A stretch of 64,000 bases of DNA from Phycisphaerales bacterium (GCA_013360675.1 JABWBB010000001.1:124001-188000), one strand, 5' to 3'. Counted from the first letter of the stretch, positions 1-15,740 are shown. The notes: generated from the letters alone by a model not told the origin. Numbers and translations: made by a program.

Positions 1-210
1 GCCGAACTTGACGCCCATGGTCTTGGCGAGGAAGACGGCTTCCTGGCGGTTGCCGCCGGGTCGCATGCGTGTGCCCCCGCCGGCGGCCCCGCCGCGCAGC
101 GAATCGATGGCGAGCCAGCCGCGCGCGGGGGTCTGGTCGTCGTGCCACTCGACGACGATCGCGGGGGGGCGGGCGTAGAAGCGTTGATACTTGTCAAAGC
201 CGGTGGACAT
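1..210 (-). CDS. Glu/Leu/Phe/Val dehydrogenase family protein, N-terminal part (cut by window edge)
   Basis: Reading the minus strand from the ATG at 208-210 gives 70 codons that stay open to the window edge. The peptide contains GWLAIDSLRGGAAGGGTRMR followed by a Lys in FLAKTMGVKF, which resembles the substrate-binding N-terminal domain of the ELFV dehydrogenases (glutamate, leucine or phenylalanine dehydrogenases). These enzymes oxidatively deaminate amino acids with NAD(P). The Gly-rich loop and the following Lys-rich segment are the recognisable parts. The NAD-binding domain lies outside the window, so substrate specificity cannot be judged. It is the last gene seen in a minus-strand run. 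Confidence 0.7.
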   Translation of the reverse strand, partial: MSTGFDKYQRFYARPPAIVVEWHDDQTPARGWLAIDSLRGGAAGGGTRMRPGGNRQEAVFLAKTMGVKFG

Positions 211-247
211 GGGGGGCTCGCGTCGAGTGAGTGGGCGGTGCGGGAAT

Positions 248-277
248 GAAACGCCCGGCCGCGTAGGCGACCGGGCG
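248..277 (-). terminator. Probable terminator after the small basic protein gene
   Basis: On the minus strand a 7-bp GC stem (CGCCCGG at 271-277 with CCGGGCG at 252-258) is followed by TTTCATT. It lies just downstream of the small basic protein gene. The T-run is short, so this is a moderate candidate. Confidence 0.5.
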
Positions 278-307
278 CGGTGTATCACGGCACAGCGGAG
301 GGTTCGA

Positions 308-469
308 TCAGCCCTTGGGGACGAGCGTCTTGGGGATGCCCAGCGCCTTGTCCTTGGTGGGGTCAAACTTCTTGTCGGCGATCATCTTGGAGATGCGCTC
401 GGCGCGGGTCATGACGGAACGCTTGCCGGCGTGCTTGGCGGCGACTTTAAGAGAACGATCGAGGCTCAT
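308..469 (-). CDS. Small basic protein, planctomycete/verrucomicrobial type
   Basis: A 53-residue Lys/Arg-rich protein starting MSLDRSLKVAAKHAGKRSVM and ending in GIPKTLVPKG. It resembles the short basic proteins described in Chlamydiae, Verrucomicrobia and Planctomycetes, whose N-terminus (SLKxxxxxxxKRSVLxRxER) matches here as SLKVAAKHAGKRSVMTRAER. Function is unknown in that family; a nucleic-acid or ribosome-associated role is only guessed from charge. I chose the ATG at 467-469 because the longer reading frame upstream does not resemble the family and because AGAAGGG lies just before this ATG. A terminator-like hairpin follows. Confidence 0.8.
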   Translation of the reverse strand: MSLDRSLKVAAKHAGKRSVMTRAERISKMIADKKFDPTKDKALGIPKTLVPKG

Positions 470-510
470 CGCGAATCCCTTCTGGCCCGTGGGTGTGCAC
501 ACCCGCGGGG

Positions 511-1302
511 CTAGTTGAACTTTTCCCAGCCACCCCTGGAGATGTCCAGGGTTCCCTTGCGCTCGCGTCGCCACTGGTTGGCCAGGGAGGCGATCTTGCG
601 GACGAGTTCGTCGCGCTCCTGCTGGGACCTGGCCCAGTTGGTGCCGACGAACCCGGGAAGGACAAAGACCCTTCCGAGGGCGGGCTGATTGTTCGCCGAC
701 GAACGCTCGGGATCAACCCGGACAAAGAATGCCTGAATGCCGTTCTCGCCCAGGAAGGCGACCAGGCGCTCGGCCTCGGGGAGGTGGGTGTTGCCCAGGG
801 CGAGGTAGTTCAGCCCGGCCTGGCGCAGGTCGCCCCCCACGGGGGCCTTGGGGATGGCGGCGGATCCGCCCGGTCCGCCCTGGGGCTTGGCCGGGTTGGT
901 GGGGGTCGTGGAGGGTTGGCCCTTGGCATCGAGCCCCTCGGCGGGGGGCAGGTTAAGACGGAGGTAAGGCTCGAGTTCGCGCTGGGTGTCCTGCTTGCCC
1001 CATTGGAACGCCGCGATCCAGGTGATGACCACCGCGCCGATGACCAGGAACCCGGAGATGAACAACAGGTTGAGCGGGACGGCGATGGTGTGTCCGCCCA
1101 GCAGCACGCTGTACCAGCGTTCGGCGGGCTGGAGCGACTGGGTCGATGATGGAGCGGGCTTGAGCTCAACCCGAAGGACGGGCTTCTCGGCGCGGGGTGT
1201 GTGGGCGGCGTGGGGGGCGGACTCGACGGTGGGCGAGCGATCGCCGGCGCGGTTGCCGCGCAGGAGATCGAAGAGCGGGGTCGTGTGTCGGCCGCCGGGC
1301 AT
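511..1302 (-). CDS. Single-pass membrane protein of unknown function, possibly SPOR-like
   Basis: A 263-residue protein starting MPGGRHTTPLFDLLRGNRAG. The PLFDLLR opening is followed by a Pro/Ala-rich cytoplasmic stretch, one hydrophobic helix (LNLLFISGFLVIGAVVITWI, about residues 85-105), a low-complexity Pro/Gly linker and a C-terminal domain of about 110 residues with LNYLALGNT and FLGENGIQAFFVRVD. This arrangement (short cytosolic N-terminus, one TM, linker, small compact domain) recalls SPOR proteins that bind septal peptidoglycan, but no decisive motif is seen. It is divergent from nuoI with only 49 bp between the starts. There is no Shine-Dalgarno; a -10-like TACGAT lies 8 bp before the ATG. 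Confidence 0.65.
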   Translation of the reverse strand: MPGGRHTTPLFDLLRGNRAGDRSPTVESAPHAAHTPRAEKPVLRVELKPAPSSTQSLQPAERWYSVLLGGHTIAVPLNLLFISGFLVIGAVVITWIAAFQWGKQDTQRELEPYLRLNLPPAEGLDAKGQPSTTPTNPAKPQGGPGGSAAIPKAPVGGDLRQAGLNYLALGNTHLPEAERLVAFLGENGIQAFFVRVDPERSSANNQPALGRVFVLPGFVGTNWARSQQERDELVRKIASLANQWRRERKGTLDISRGGWEKFN

Positions 1303-1310
1303 GAGGTGGA

Positions 1311-1316
1311 ATCGTA
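1311..1316 (-). promoter_or_regulatory. -10-like hexamer 8 bp before ATG (possible leaderless transcript)
   Basis: On the minus strand TACGAT is followed by 8 bases and then the ATG at 1300-1302. No Shine-Dalgarno is present and no clear -35 box is seen. Spacing would place the RNA start at or near the ATG. Confidence 0.4.
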
Positions 1317-1336
1317 TCGGGGTTGTCGAGGCCGCG

Positions 1337-1342
1337 TATACT
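1337..1342 (+). promoter_or_regulatory. -10-like hexamer 9 bp before nuoI ATG (possible leaderless transcript)
   Basis: TATACT (5 of 6 to TATAAT) is followed by 9 bases and the nuoI ATG at 1352. There is no purine-rich ribosome binding site between them and no good -35 box. It overlaps the promoter space of the divergent gene. Confidence 0.45.
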
Positions 1343-1351
1343 GGGCCCGAT

Positions 1352-1912
1352 ATGGCGATTCGCGAACAGGACGTGCTGTGGATCCGCCCCGCGCCGATGA
1401 CGCGCCTGGAGGCGGTGTACATCCCCGAGGTGATCAAGGGCTTCGGCACGACGCTGCGCCACTTTTTCACGAGCTTTGGGCAGAGCAAGTTCAGCCCGGT
1501 GAAGACCACCCGGGTGATGCAGTACCCCGAGGTTCGACGCGAGGATCTCCCCGTCGAAGAGGGGGGGATGGAGAAGTCGAACTTCCGCGGGATGCACCGG
1601 CTCAACCGCGACGAGAAGGGGCGGGTCAAGTGCGTCGCGTGCATGATGTGCCCGACGATCTGCCCGGCGCGGTGCATCCACATCACCGCGGGCGAATCGC
1701 CCTGGGATGACCGCGAGAAATACCCCGTCAAGTTCGAGATCGACGAGCTGCGCTGCATCTACTGCGGCATGTGCGAAGAAGCCTGCCCGGTCGACGCGAT
1801 CGAACTGACGCCCGTGTACGACGTCGTGGGGCTGTCGCGCCAGGAGATGGTCTTCGACAAGGAGAAACTCCTGAAGATGTACGACCTGACGATCGAGAAG
1901 AAGCCCATGTAG
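1352..1912 (+). CDS. nuoI: NADH-quinone oxidoreductase subunit I-like 2[4Fe-4S] ferredoxin
   Basis: A 186-residue protein with two intact 4Fe-4S motifs, CVACMMCPTICP (Cys 94, 97, 100, 104) and CIYCGMCEEACP (Cys 135, 138, 141, 145). The N-terminal segment GFGTTLRHFF and the central region before the first cluster (PEVRREDLPVEE) match NuoI, the subunit of respiratory complex I that holds clusters N6a and N6b and passes electrons towards N2. Length fits the family (about 160-190). No other nuo genes are in the window, so it is either a detached complex I gene or serves another membrane oxidoreductase. The start is the only ATG in a suitable place; no Shine-Dalgarno is present. Confidence 0.85.
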   Translation: MAIREQDVLWIRPAPMTRLEAVYIPEVIKGFGTTLRHFFTSFGQSKFSPVKTTRVMQYPEVRREDLPVEEGGMEKSNFRGMHRLNRDEKGRVKCVACMMCPTICPARCIHITAGESPWDDREKYPVKFEIDELRCIYCGMCEEACPVDAIELTPVYDVVGLSRQEMVFDKEKLLKMYDLTIEKKPM

Positions 1913-1976
1913 CGTCGCGCTCCCCACCCACGGCGGTGGGGGGGAAGCCGGTGATCGCCGCCCAAGGGTGGTGATC

Positions 1977-2004
1977 TTGACCTCGCCGAAGGCGGGGCTA
2001 CGAT
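1977..2004 (+). promoter_or_regulatory. Sigma-70-type promoter for the rplKAJ operon
   Basis: TTGACC at 1977-1982, a 16-bp spacer, and TACGAT at 1999-2004. This predicts an RNA start near 2011 and a leader of about 125 nt before rplK. A perfect 7-bp hairpin (1922-1928 with 1935-1941) lies upstream, just after nuoI, without a T-run. Confidence 0.5.
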
Positions 2005-2137
2005 CGGGGCTCGATCCCGAAGGGCGGTTGCTCTTTGGGCACAACTTGCACCGTGTGAACTACCGAGCCCGCCGCCCTGAAGGCCTTGGGGCGGCTCACT
2101 GGGGATAGTCCCGGGGGCCGGTGGGAGGTTAGGAACG

Positions 2138-2566
2138 ATGGCCAAGAAAGAAGTTGCACAGGTTTTCAAGCTGATGGCGCCCGGCGGGACGGCAACTCCC
2201 GCTCCGCCCCTGGGTCCGGTTCTGGGCTCGAAGGGCGTCAACCCCGGTCAGTTCATCCAGAAGTTCAACGCGGCGACGGCCCAGCTCAAGGGCAAGGTCG
2301 TGGGCTGCGTGGTGACGGTCTACACCGACCGGAGTTTCGACTTCGAGGTGAAGAGCTCGCCCGCGAGCGTCTTGATCCGCGAGGCGGCCAAGATCGACAA
2401 GGGCTCGGGCGTCCCGAACAAGACCAAGGTCGGGAAGATCACCAAGGACCAGGTGAAGAAGATCGCCCAGGAAAAGTTGCCCGATCTCAATGCCCACAGC
2501 ATTGAGGCGGCGATGCGGATTATCGAGGGGACTGCCCGGAACATGGGCGTGACGGTGGAAGGGTAA
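2138..2566 (+). CDS. rplK: 50S ribosomal protein L11
   Basis: 142 residues. The N-terminal domain shows the L11 signatures ([22 protein letters not shown]-type Pro-rich stretch; [12 protein letters not shown]) and the C-terminal RNA-binding domain has [21 protein letters not shown]11 binds the GTPase-associated centre of 23S rRNA and is the site of RelA stringent sensing. It is the first gene of the L11-L1-L10 cluster, preceded by GGGAGG 11 bp before the ATG, and 15 bp separates it from rplA. Length is normal. Confidence 0.97.
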   Translation: MAKKEVAQVFKLMAPGGTATPAPPLGPVLGSKGVNPGQFIQKFNAATAQLKGKVVGCVVTVYTDRSFDFEVKSSPASVLIREAAKIDKGSGVPNKTKVGKITKDQVKKIAQEKLPDLNAHSIEAAMRIIEGTARNMGVTVEG

Positions 2567-2581
2567 GAGGAGCACCACGCC

Positions 2582-3286
2582 ATGTCGCAACGAATCACCA
2601 AACGAGCCAAGGCGAACGCCGCCCTGAAGTCCGCGACTCCGGTCGAGGCCAAGGAAGCGGTGGCGACCCTGAAGAAGTTCAAGGCGCCCAAGTTTGATCA
2701 GACCGTGAACATCTGCATGCACCTGGGCGTTGACCCGGCGCAGGCGGACCAGAACCTGCGCGGGGCGATCAGCCTGCCGCGCGGCATCGGAAAGGCCAAG
2801 CGCGTCGTGGCCTTCTGCCAGAGCGACGTGGCCCCCAAGGCCATGGAGGCTGGCGCGATCAAGGCGGGGGGCGAAGAGCTCGTCGCCGAGATCGAGAAGG
2901 GCTGGATGGACTTTGACGTCGCGGTGGCCAGCCCGGACATGATGCGCGTCGTGTCGAAGCTGGGCAAGGTGCTCGGGCCCAAGGGCCTGATGCCAAGCCC
3001 CAAGGCGGGCACGGTGACGACGAACATTCCGCAGGCGGTGAAGGAATACGCCGCGGGCAAGGTCGAGTATCGCACGGACAAGGGCGGGAACGTCCACGCG
3101 GTGATCGGGAAGATGAGCTTCGCCGAGGACGCGCTGGAGGAGAACCTGTCGTACTTCGTGTCGGCGATCGAGAAGGCCAAGCCCTCGACGGTGAAGGGCA
3201 TCTACATCAAGAAGGTGACCGTCAGCGGCGCGATGACGCCGGGCGTTCAGGTGAAGTATGTCGCGAAGGACGCGGTGGCCGAGTGA
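2582..3286 (+). CDS. rplA: 50S ribosomal protein L1
   Basis: 234 residues, the normal length. It has the VEAKEAVATLKKF opening, the conserved LGKVLGPKGLMPSPKAGTV segment of the rRNA-binding face and the GNVHAVIGK region. L1 forms the mobile stalk beside the E site and in many bacteria represses its own L11-L1 operon by binding the mRNA leader; no leader motif could be confirmed here by eye. AGGAG lies just before the ATG. The C-terminus ends VAKDAVAE without unusual extension. Confidence 0.97.
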   Translation: MSQRITKRAKANAALKSATPVEAKEAVATLKKFKAPKFDQTVNICMHLGVDPAQADQNLRGAISLPRGIGKAKRVVAFCQSDVAPKAMEAGAIKAGGEELVAEIEKGWMDFDVAVASPDMMRVVSKLGKVLGPKGLMPSPKAGTVTTNIPQAVKEYAAGKVEYRTDKGGNVHAVIGKMSFAEDALEENLSYFVSAIEKAKPSTVKGIYIKKVTVSGAMTPGVQVKYVAKDAVAE

Positions 3287-3334
3287 TCGCGTAGGCCGCG
3301 GGGGGCGACCCCTCGCGGCGTGGAGGCATGAGCC

Positions 3335-3883
3335 ATGTCGAAGTCAGTCAAGGACATGATCAAGCGGGACTACCGCACGAAGTTCGCGGGCGAGGGGGGC
3401 CCCTCCGAGGCGCTGGTCATCAGCATCCGGGGCGTGAAGGGCACGGACACCACGCGTCTTCGCATGGGCCTGGCCAAGAAGAACATCAAGATCACGGTCG
3501 TGCGCAACAGCCTGGCCAAGGGCGTGATGGAGGGGTCGCCCCTGGCGCCCCTGGCCGACATGCTCGAGGGGTCGTCGGCGCTGGCCTACGGCGGGGAGAG
3601 CGTGGTCGAGGTCGCCCGCGAGATCGTGGCGAACCTGACCAAGACCCCGGGGCTGGAGCTGAAGGGGGCGATCCTCGACGGGCAGGTCTTCAAGGGCAAG
3701 GCCGGCGTGACGGAGCTGTCGAAGTTCCCCACCAAGGACGAGGCCATCGGGCAGGTCGTCACGCTGGTGGTCAGCCCGGCCCGCAAGTTGGTGGGCGCGA
3801 TTCAGGGCCCCGGCTCGATGCTGGCGGGGATCCTCAAGGCGATCGAGGGGAAGTTGGAGAAGGGCGAAGCGATCGCGAAGTAG
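3335..3883 (+). CDS. rplJ: 50S ribosomal protein L10
   Basis: 182 residues. The N-terminal rRNA-binding part (KSVKDMIKRDYRTKFA; ITVVRNSLAKGVMEG; LAYGG) fits L10, followed by the C-terminal helix that carries L7/L12 dimers (about residues 140-180). The ATG at 3335 is preceded by GGAGGCATGAGCC; an out-of-frame ATG at 3328 gives only a Gly/Arg-rich false reading. Unusually, L10 is not followed directly by rplL: a lipoprotein-like gene of 528 bp intervenes. Confidence 0.95.
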   Translation: MSKSVKDMIKRDYRTKFAGEGGPSEALVISIRGVKGTDTTRLRMGLAKKNIKITVVRNSLAKGVMEGSPLAPLADMLEGSSALAYGGESVVEVAREIVANLTKTPGLELKGAILDGQVFKGKAGVTELSKFPTKDEAIGQVVTLVVSPARKLVGAIQGPGSMLAGILKAIEGKLEKGEAIAK

Positions 3884-3921
3884 GCAAACTAAGAGTTACT
3901 CGAGAACTCGAACGCCCCTGA

Positions 3922-3959
3922 CGTACCAAAGCGTTTAATCGCAGAATTGCTTTAGTACG
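3922..3959. repeat. Imperfect inverted repeat after rplJ
   Basis: Two 11-base arms, CGTACCAAAGC (3922-3932) and GCTTTAGTACG (3949-3959), are complementary except for one position, with a 16-base AT-rich loop. A run of G rather than T follows on the plus strand. It sits between rplJ and the inserted lipoprotein gene and may be an attenuator, processing site or a remnant insertion end. Confidence 0.5.
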
Positions 3960-4020
3960 GGGGGGGTAGTCCGATAGGCGAGACGGGCATGGTGCCCATT
4001 CCTTTCATAGGAGTTTCGCC

Positions 4021-4548
4021 ATGGTGAACCGTTCTCGTGGGTTGATTGCCGCGTCTTGTATCCTTATGGGCCTTGGCTGTTCGACCGAGCACAAGGCGAG
4101 CCCGGGTGCAGTTCAGGATGATTGCGTACGGGAAGTGCGAACCATCGCAGAACTTGACTCGGGGCCCAGGGACCTTGGCGTCATTCGCTGGCGTTGCTCG
4201 ACGGAGACCTTGCTCAAAGAGGTCCCCATGTCGCGCTTCTCGATCGATGAGGAAGGGCGGCTGCTCTCGTTCTACCCGGCATTCCCGCCCGCTCAAGGGG
4301 TTGAAGAACCGCCTGCGGACGTACCGCTGCGGTTTGTATGTTTTAATGAAGATGGGCGATTGGCGGGATGGGAGGCGTTTGAGTCGGGCTTGGTTCCCGC
4401 GTGTTCGCTGAAAGTGACGGGGGATCCTCCTGTGTATTCATGCACCAACAACTCGTGTCAATCGCCGAGTTCGTGTGTTGTTGTGTTTGAGTATAACGAA
4501 CAAGGGACGTTAAAGCGAATCTACTGCAACTGCGAATCAACGCCCTGA
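4021..4548 (+). CDS. Cys-rich lipoprotein-like hypothetical protein, inserted between rplJ and rplL
   Basis: 175 residues. The N-terminus MVNRSRGLIAASCILMGLGC looks like a signal peptide ending in a lipobox-like Gly-Leu-Gly-Cys (Cys20), although -3 is Gly rather than the usual Leu, so lipidation is uncertain. The mature part has about ten further Cys, with a dense C-terminal group (SCTNNSCQSPSSC and YCNC), which suggests disulphides outside the cytoplasm. I do not recognise the family. The start follows AGGAG (TAGGAGTTTCGCC ATG). Base composition is visibly less GC-rich than the ribosomal genes around it. An inverted repeat lies upstream and a new promoter for rplL lies just downstream, consistent with insertion into the rplJ-rplL junction. 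Confidence 0.75.
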   Translation: MVNRSRGLIAASCILMGLGCSTEHKASPGAVQDDCVREVRTIAELDSGPRDLGVIRWRCSTETLLKEVPMSRFSIDEEGRLLSFYPAFPPAQGVEEPPADVPLRFVCFNEDGRLAGWEAFESGLVPACSLKVTGDPPVYSCTNNSCQSPSSCVVVFEYNEQGTLKRIYCNCESTP

Positions 4549-4573
4549 CCCCGGAAGCAAGGGATTGGTCAAG

Positions 4574-4602
4574 TTGTCTTTCGCGTGCAGCAGGGGAATA
4601 AT
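4574..4602 (+). promoter_or_regulatory. Sigma-70-type promoter for rplL
   Basis: TTGTCT at 4574-4579, exactly 17 bp, AATAAT at 4597-4602. It lies between the lipoprotein-like gene and rplL and predicts a leader of about 90 nt containing a short ACCGG/CCGGT hairpin. It would give rplL its own supply of transcript. Confidence 0.5.
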
Positions 4603-4700
4603 CCCGTCCTCCATTGGTCCGCCCGCGGCGGATTAAAGCACCGGGTGTGCCGGTCCCTCTGGGGTTGTGGACGCGAAGCAGCGTCGAAAGGAAACGGGCG

Positions 4701-5096
4701 ATGTCCGATACGACCTTTGACTCGAAGATCAAGGATTTGGGCGACAAACTGGCCGGGCTCACCCTGAAGGATGCGGTGGACCTTGGCAAGTACATGAAGG
4801 AGACGTACGGCATCGAGGCCGCTTCGGGCGGCGCGGTGATGATGGCGGCGGCTCCGGCGGGCGGAGCGGCCAAGGCGGAGGAGAAGACGAGCTTCGACGT
4901 CATCCTCAAGGCCGCGGGCGACAAGAAGATCCAGGTCATCAAGGTGGTCCGCGAGATCACCGGCCTTGGTCTGGCCGAGGCGAAGGCCTTCGTCGATGCT
5001 CCCGGCAAGCCGGTGAAGCAGGGCCTGAGCAAGGAAGAAGCCGACAAGATGAAGAAGTCGCTGGAAGAGCAGGGCGCGACGGTCGAGTTGGCCTAA
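4701..5096 (+). CDS. rplL: 50S ribosomal protein L7/L12
   Basis: 131 residues. The N-terminal dimerisation domain (LTLKDAVDLGKYMKETYGIEA), the Ala/Gly/Pro-rich hinge (AAAPAGGAAKAEE) and the C-terminal factor-binding domain (KIQVIKVVREITGLGLAEAKAFVDAPGKPVK) are all present. L7/L12 recruits translation GTPases to the stalk. The ATG at 4701 is chosen because GAAAGGA stands 8-14 bp before it and because the family starts close to this point; a longer frame from 4614 is not conserved. It has its own promoter and is followed by a terminator-like hairpin before rpoB. Confidence 0.96.
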   Translation: MSDTTFDSKIKDLGDKLAGLTLKDAVDLGKYMKETYGIEAASGGAVMMAAAPAGGAAKAEEKTSFDVILKAAGDKKIQVIKVVREITGLGLAEAKAFVDAPGKPVKQGLSKEEADKMKKSLEEQGATVELA

Positions 5097-5129
5097 CTCT
5101 TTCTGTGATAGCAAGTTAGAAGTGGGCGA

Positions 5130-5160
5130 GGGCCCGCTCCATGCCGGGGCGGGCCCTTTC
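5130..5160 (+). terminator. Terminator or attenuator between rplL and rpoB
   Basis: GGGCCCGC (5130-5137) pairs with GCGGGCCC (5149-5156), followed by TTTC. The T-run is short, so partial read-through from the ribosomal genes into rpoB is plausible, as in the classical rplL-rpoB attenuator. Confidence 0.6.
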
Positions 5161-5185
5161 ACCACGGCTGCGGTATAACCCCTGG

Positions 5186-5214
5186 TTGCGTGCGCGGTGG
5201 CACGGGGCTATACT
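5186..5214 (+). promoter_or_regulatory. Sigma-70-type promoter for rpoBC
   Basis: TTGCGT at 5186-5191, exactly 17 bp, TATACT at 5209-5214. The predicted RNA start near 5221 lies inside the longest open frame (from 5197), which argues that rpoB begins further downstream, near 5356. Confidence 0.55.
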
Positions 5215-5355
5215 TCTGGGTTCAGGATGTGGCGTCGGTTCCGGGGCGAGCGGGCTGAGGAACGACCGAGCCAAAACAGAATTGATGCGACCGGGTTTGC
5301 CTTTGCAGATGCGTCTGACAAACCGCGGGTCGTTGCACCCATCGTGAGGATGCCG

Positions 5356-9183
<3,828 letters not shown>

Positions 9184-9220
9184 GCGAGAGAACGCCCCCC
9201 GGGGGCGGTGCGGATGAGGG

Positions 9221-9252
9221 CGCCAGGACGCCGCCCGTGGGCGGTTCTGGCG
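9221..9252 (+). repeat. Hairpin in the rpoB-rpoC gap
   Basis: CGCCAG (9221-9226) pairs with CTGGCG (9247-9252), and inside it CCGCCC (9231-9236) pairs with GGGCGG (9239-9244). A second GC palindrome lies at 9193-9207. No T-run follows, so an RNA processing or stability element is more likely than a terminator. Confidence 0.45.
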
Positions 9253-9318
9253 GGGGAATGAACGAGCGAGCAATCGGCGGAGCGGCATCTCCGCGTCAAA
9301 CCATCGGAGCGGGCACAC

Positions 9319-13722
<4,404 letters not shown>

Positions 13723-13782
13723 TTGTCCGTCGGCCCCCGCGGGGAGGTGAATCCCCGCGGGTTGTCCACGCCGGGGGCGCCC

Positions 13783-15261
13783 ATGGATCCGCTGCTCGAC
13801 GCGCTTGCTCGCTGGAAGCCCTTCACCGCGTTGGTGGTGGGGGATTTCATGCTCGATCAGCTGGTCTTTGGCGATGCCGAGCGACTCGCCGCCGATGCCC
13901 CCGTGCCCATCCTGCACGTGCGTCGCACGGAAGATCGTCCCGGCGGGGCGGCGAATGTCTGCCTCGATCTCGAGGCGATCAAAGGTCGCGTGCATGCCTT
14001 GGGCGTGGTGGGGGCCGATGCCGCGGGTGCGGCGCTGCGTGCCGGCCTTGCCGCGCGTGGAGTTGAATCCGCCGGGCTGGTCGTGGACGCCACGCGTCCA
14101 ACGACGGTCAAGCAGAACCTGATCGGTCTGGCGCAGACGCGCCACCCGCAGAAGATGTTCCGCGTCGATTACGAATCGCGGGCGCCCATCGCCTCGGAGG
14201 GCGAGCTGCTCGCGGCGTTCGAGCGTGCGCTCGCCAGCGCCGATGTGGTCTGCATCGAAGACTACGACAAAGGCGTCTGTACGCCGGCGGTCTGTCGCCG
14301 GGTGATCGAAGCCGCCCGCAACAAGGGCACTCCGGTGCTGGTGGACCCCGCGCGCGGCGTGGACTACACCAAGTATCGCGGCGCAACGGCAATCACCCCC
14401 AACCGCACCGAGGCCGAGTTGGCCGCCGGGCTGTCTACGCACGCCGACGGCGGGCTCGAGCCCAACGCGGCGGTGGCGCGTCGCATGCTCGAGATGTGCG
14501 AACTCGAGGCGGTGGTGCTGACGCTCGATCGCCACGGCGCGCTGCTGCTCGAACGCGGGGGCGAGGCCATCGCCGTGCCGACGATCGCGCGCCAGGTCTA
14601 CGACGTGACGGGCGCGGGCGACATGTTCCTGGCCGGCCTGGCCGGGGCACGGGCCAATGCCTTGGCCTGGGTGGAGGCGGTCCGCTTTGCCAACGCCGCG
14701 GCGGGGCTCGAGGTCGAGATCTTCGGCGTCGAGCCCATCCCGTTGGATCGGATTCACCACGCGGTGCTCGAGCAGGCCGGGCAGGCGCAAGGGAAGGTCG
14801 TTTCGCGCGAACAAGCCGTGGCTCGCGTGCGGGCGCTGCGATCGATGGGGCGGCGCATCGTCTTCACCAACGGCTGCTTTGACGTGCTGCACACGGGGCA
14901 CGTCACGCTGCTGGAAAAAGCCGCGGCGATGGGCGACGTGCTGGTGGTGGCCATCAACGACGACGCCTCGGTCCGGCGGCTCAAGGGCCCGACGCGACCC
15001 GTGAACAACCAGGACGACCGAGCCCGGGTGCTGGCGGCGATGAACGCCGTGGGCCTGGTGGTGCACTTTGCCGAGGACACCCCGACCCAGATCCTGGGCG
15101 AACTCCGCCCCGATGTGCTGGTGAAGGGGGCTGATTATTCCAAGGACAAGGTGGTGGGTGCGGACCTGGTCGAATCGTGGGGCGGACGGGTCGAACTGGT
15201 GGACCTGATCGAAGGGAAGAGCACCACCAAGACGATCGAGCGCCTGCGCACGCCTTCCTAA
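13783..15261 (+). CDS. hldE: Bifunctional heptose 7-phosphate kinase / heptose 1-phosphate adenylyltransferase
   Basis: About 492 residues. The N-terminal PfkB-type kinase half contains DRPGGAANV, ITPNRTEAE and the catalytic DVTGAGDMFLAG. The C-terminal nucleotidyltransferase half starts near residue 355 with FTNGCFDVLHTGHV and has LVKGADYSKD and a final KSTTKTIERL. Both activities act in making ADP-heptose for the inner core of lipopolysaccharide. The ATG at 13783 fits the family best but has no Shine-Dalgarno; GGAGG at 13742-13746 would instead suit an in-frame TTG at 13762. The gene follows rpoC with only 60 bp, so it is probably co-transcribed with the polymerase genes, an unusual linkage. 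Confidence 0.92.
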   Translation: MDPLLDALARWKPFTALVVGDFMLDQLVFGDAERLAADAPVPILHVRRTEDRPGGAANVCLDLEAIKGRVHALGVVGADAAGAALRAGLAARGVESAGLVVDATRPTTVKQNLIGLAQTRHPQKMFRVDYESRAPIASEGELLAAFERALASADVVCIEDYDKGVCTPAVCRRVIEAARNKGTPVLVDPARGVDYTKYRGATAITPNRTEAELAAGLSTHADGGLEPNAAVARRMLEMCELEAVVLTLDRHGALLLERGGEAIAVPTIARQVYDVTGAGDMFLAGLAGARANALAWVEAVRFANAAAGLEVEIFGVEPIPLDRIHHAVLEQAGQAQGKVVSREQAVARVRALRSMGRRIVFTNGCFDVLHTGHVTLLEKAAAMGDVLVVAINDDASVRRLKGPTRPVNNQDDRARVLAAMNAVGLVVHFAEDTPTQILGELRPDVLVKGADYSKDKVVGADLVESWGGRVELVDLIEGKSTTKTIERLRTPS

Positions 15262-15296
15262 CGCGTGGGGCGTTGCGAGCCGATGAATGGCACGCC

Positions 15297-15734
15297 GTGA
15301 TCCACGTTGCGATCATCGCCCCGGACTACCTCAACGCCATTCTGGCGGGGCGCAAGGTCGTTGAATCACGCCTCACGCTGACCCGGCGCGAGCCATTCGG
15401 CCAAATCACGGCGGGCGATCGGTTGTATTTCAAGGCCTCGGGGGGCGCCTTCGGCGCAACGGCCATGGCCGCCCGTGTGGATTCGCACGAGGAGATGACC
15501 CCGGCCAATATGCGGGCGCTCCGGCGCACGCTGGGGCGGTTTATCCTGGGCACGGATGCATATTGGCGGGCCAAACTGATGGCACGTTACGCCACGCTGA
15601 TCTGGCTCGAGCGTGTCGAGCCCATCGTGATCGGGCCCGACTACCGCGCGCACCCGTCGTGGGCGTCGGGGCGGGCGTGGTACACACTCCCCGAGAACTG
15701 GTGCGTCTACCACGCCGCACGCAGGGCGGCGTAG
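15297..15734 (+). CDS. ASCH domain protein
   Basis: About 145 residues from a GTG at 15297. The opening HVAIIAPDYLNAILAGRKVV followed by ESRLT resembles the ASCH fold, where a hydrophobic strand leads to a GxKxxExR motif (here GRKVVESR). The rest has AGDRLYFKASGG and a C-terminal WCVYHA. ASCH proteins are small RNA-binding or RNA-processing proteins related to PUA domains; some cleave or modify nucleosides. The start is uncertain: no Shine-Dalgarno is visible and an in-frame TTG at 15273 is possible. It ends 6 bp from the convergent oxidoreductase gene. Confidence 0.7.
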   Translation: MIHVAIIAPDYLNAILAGRKVVESRLTLTRREPFGQITAGDRLYFKASGGAFGATAMAARVDSHEEMTPANMRALRRTLGRFILGTDAYWRAKLMARYATLIWLERVEPIVIGPDYRAHPSWASGRAWYTLPENWCVYHAARRAA

Positions 15735-15740
15735 GCGCGG

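Noticed and set aside
1922-1941. Terminator after nuoI
   Set aside because: A perfect 7-bp hairpin exists, but it is followed by GGGGAAG and no T-run on either strand, so termination is not supported.
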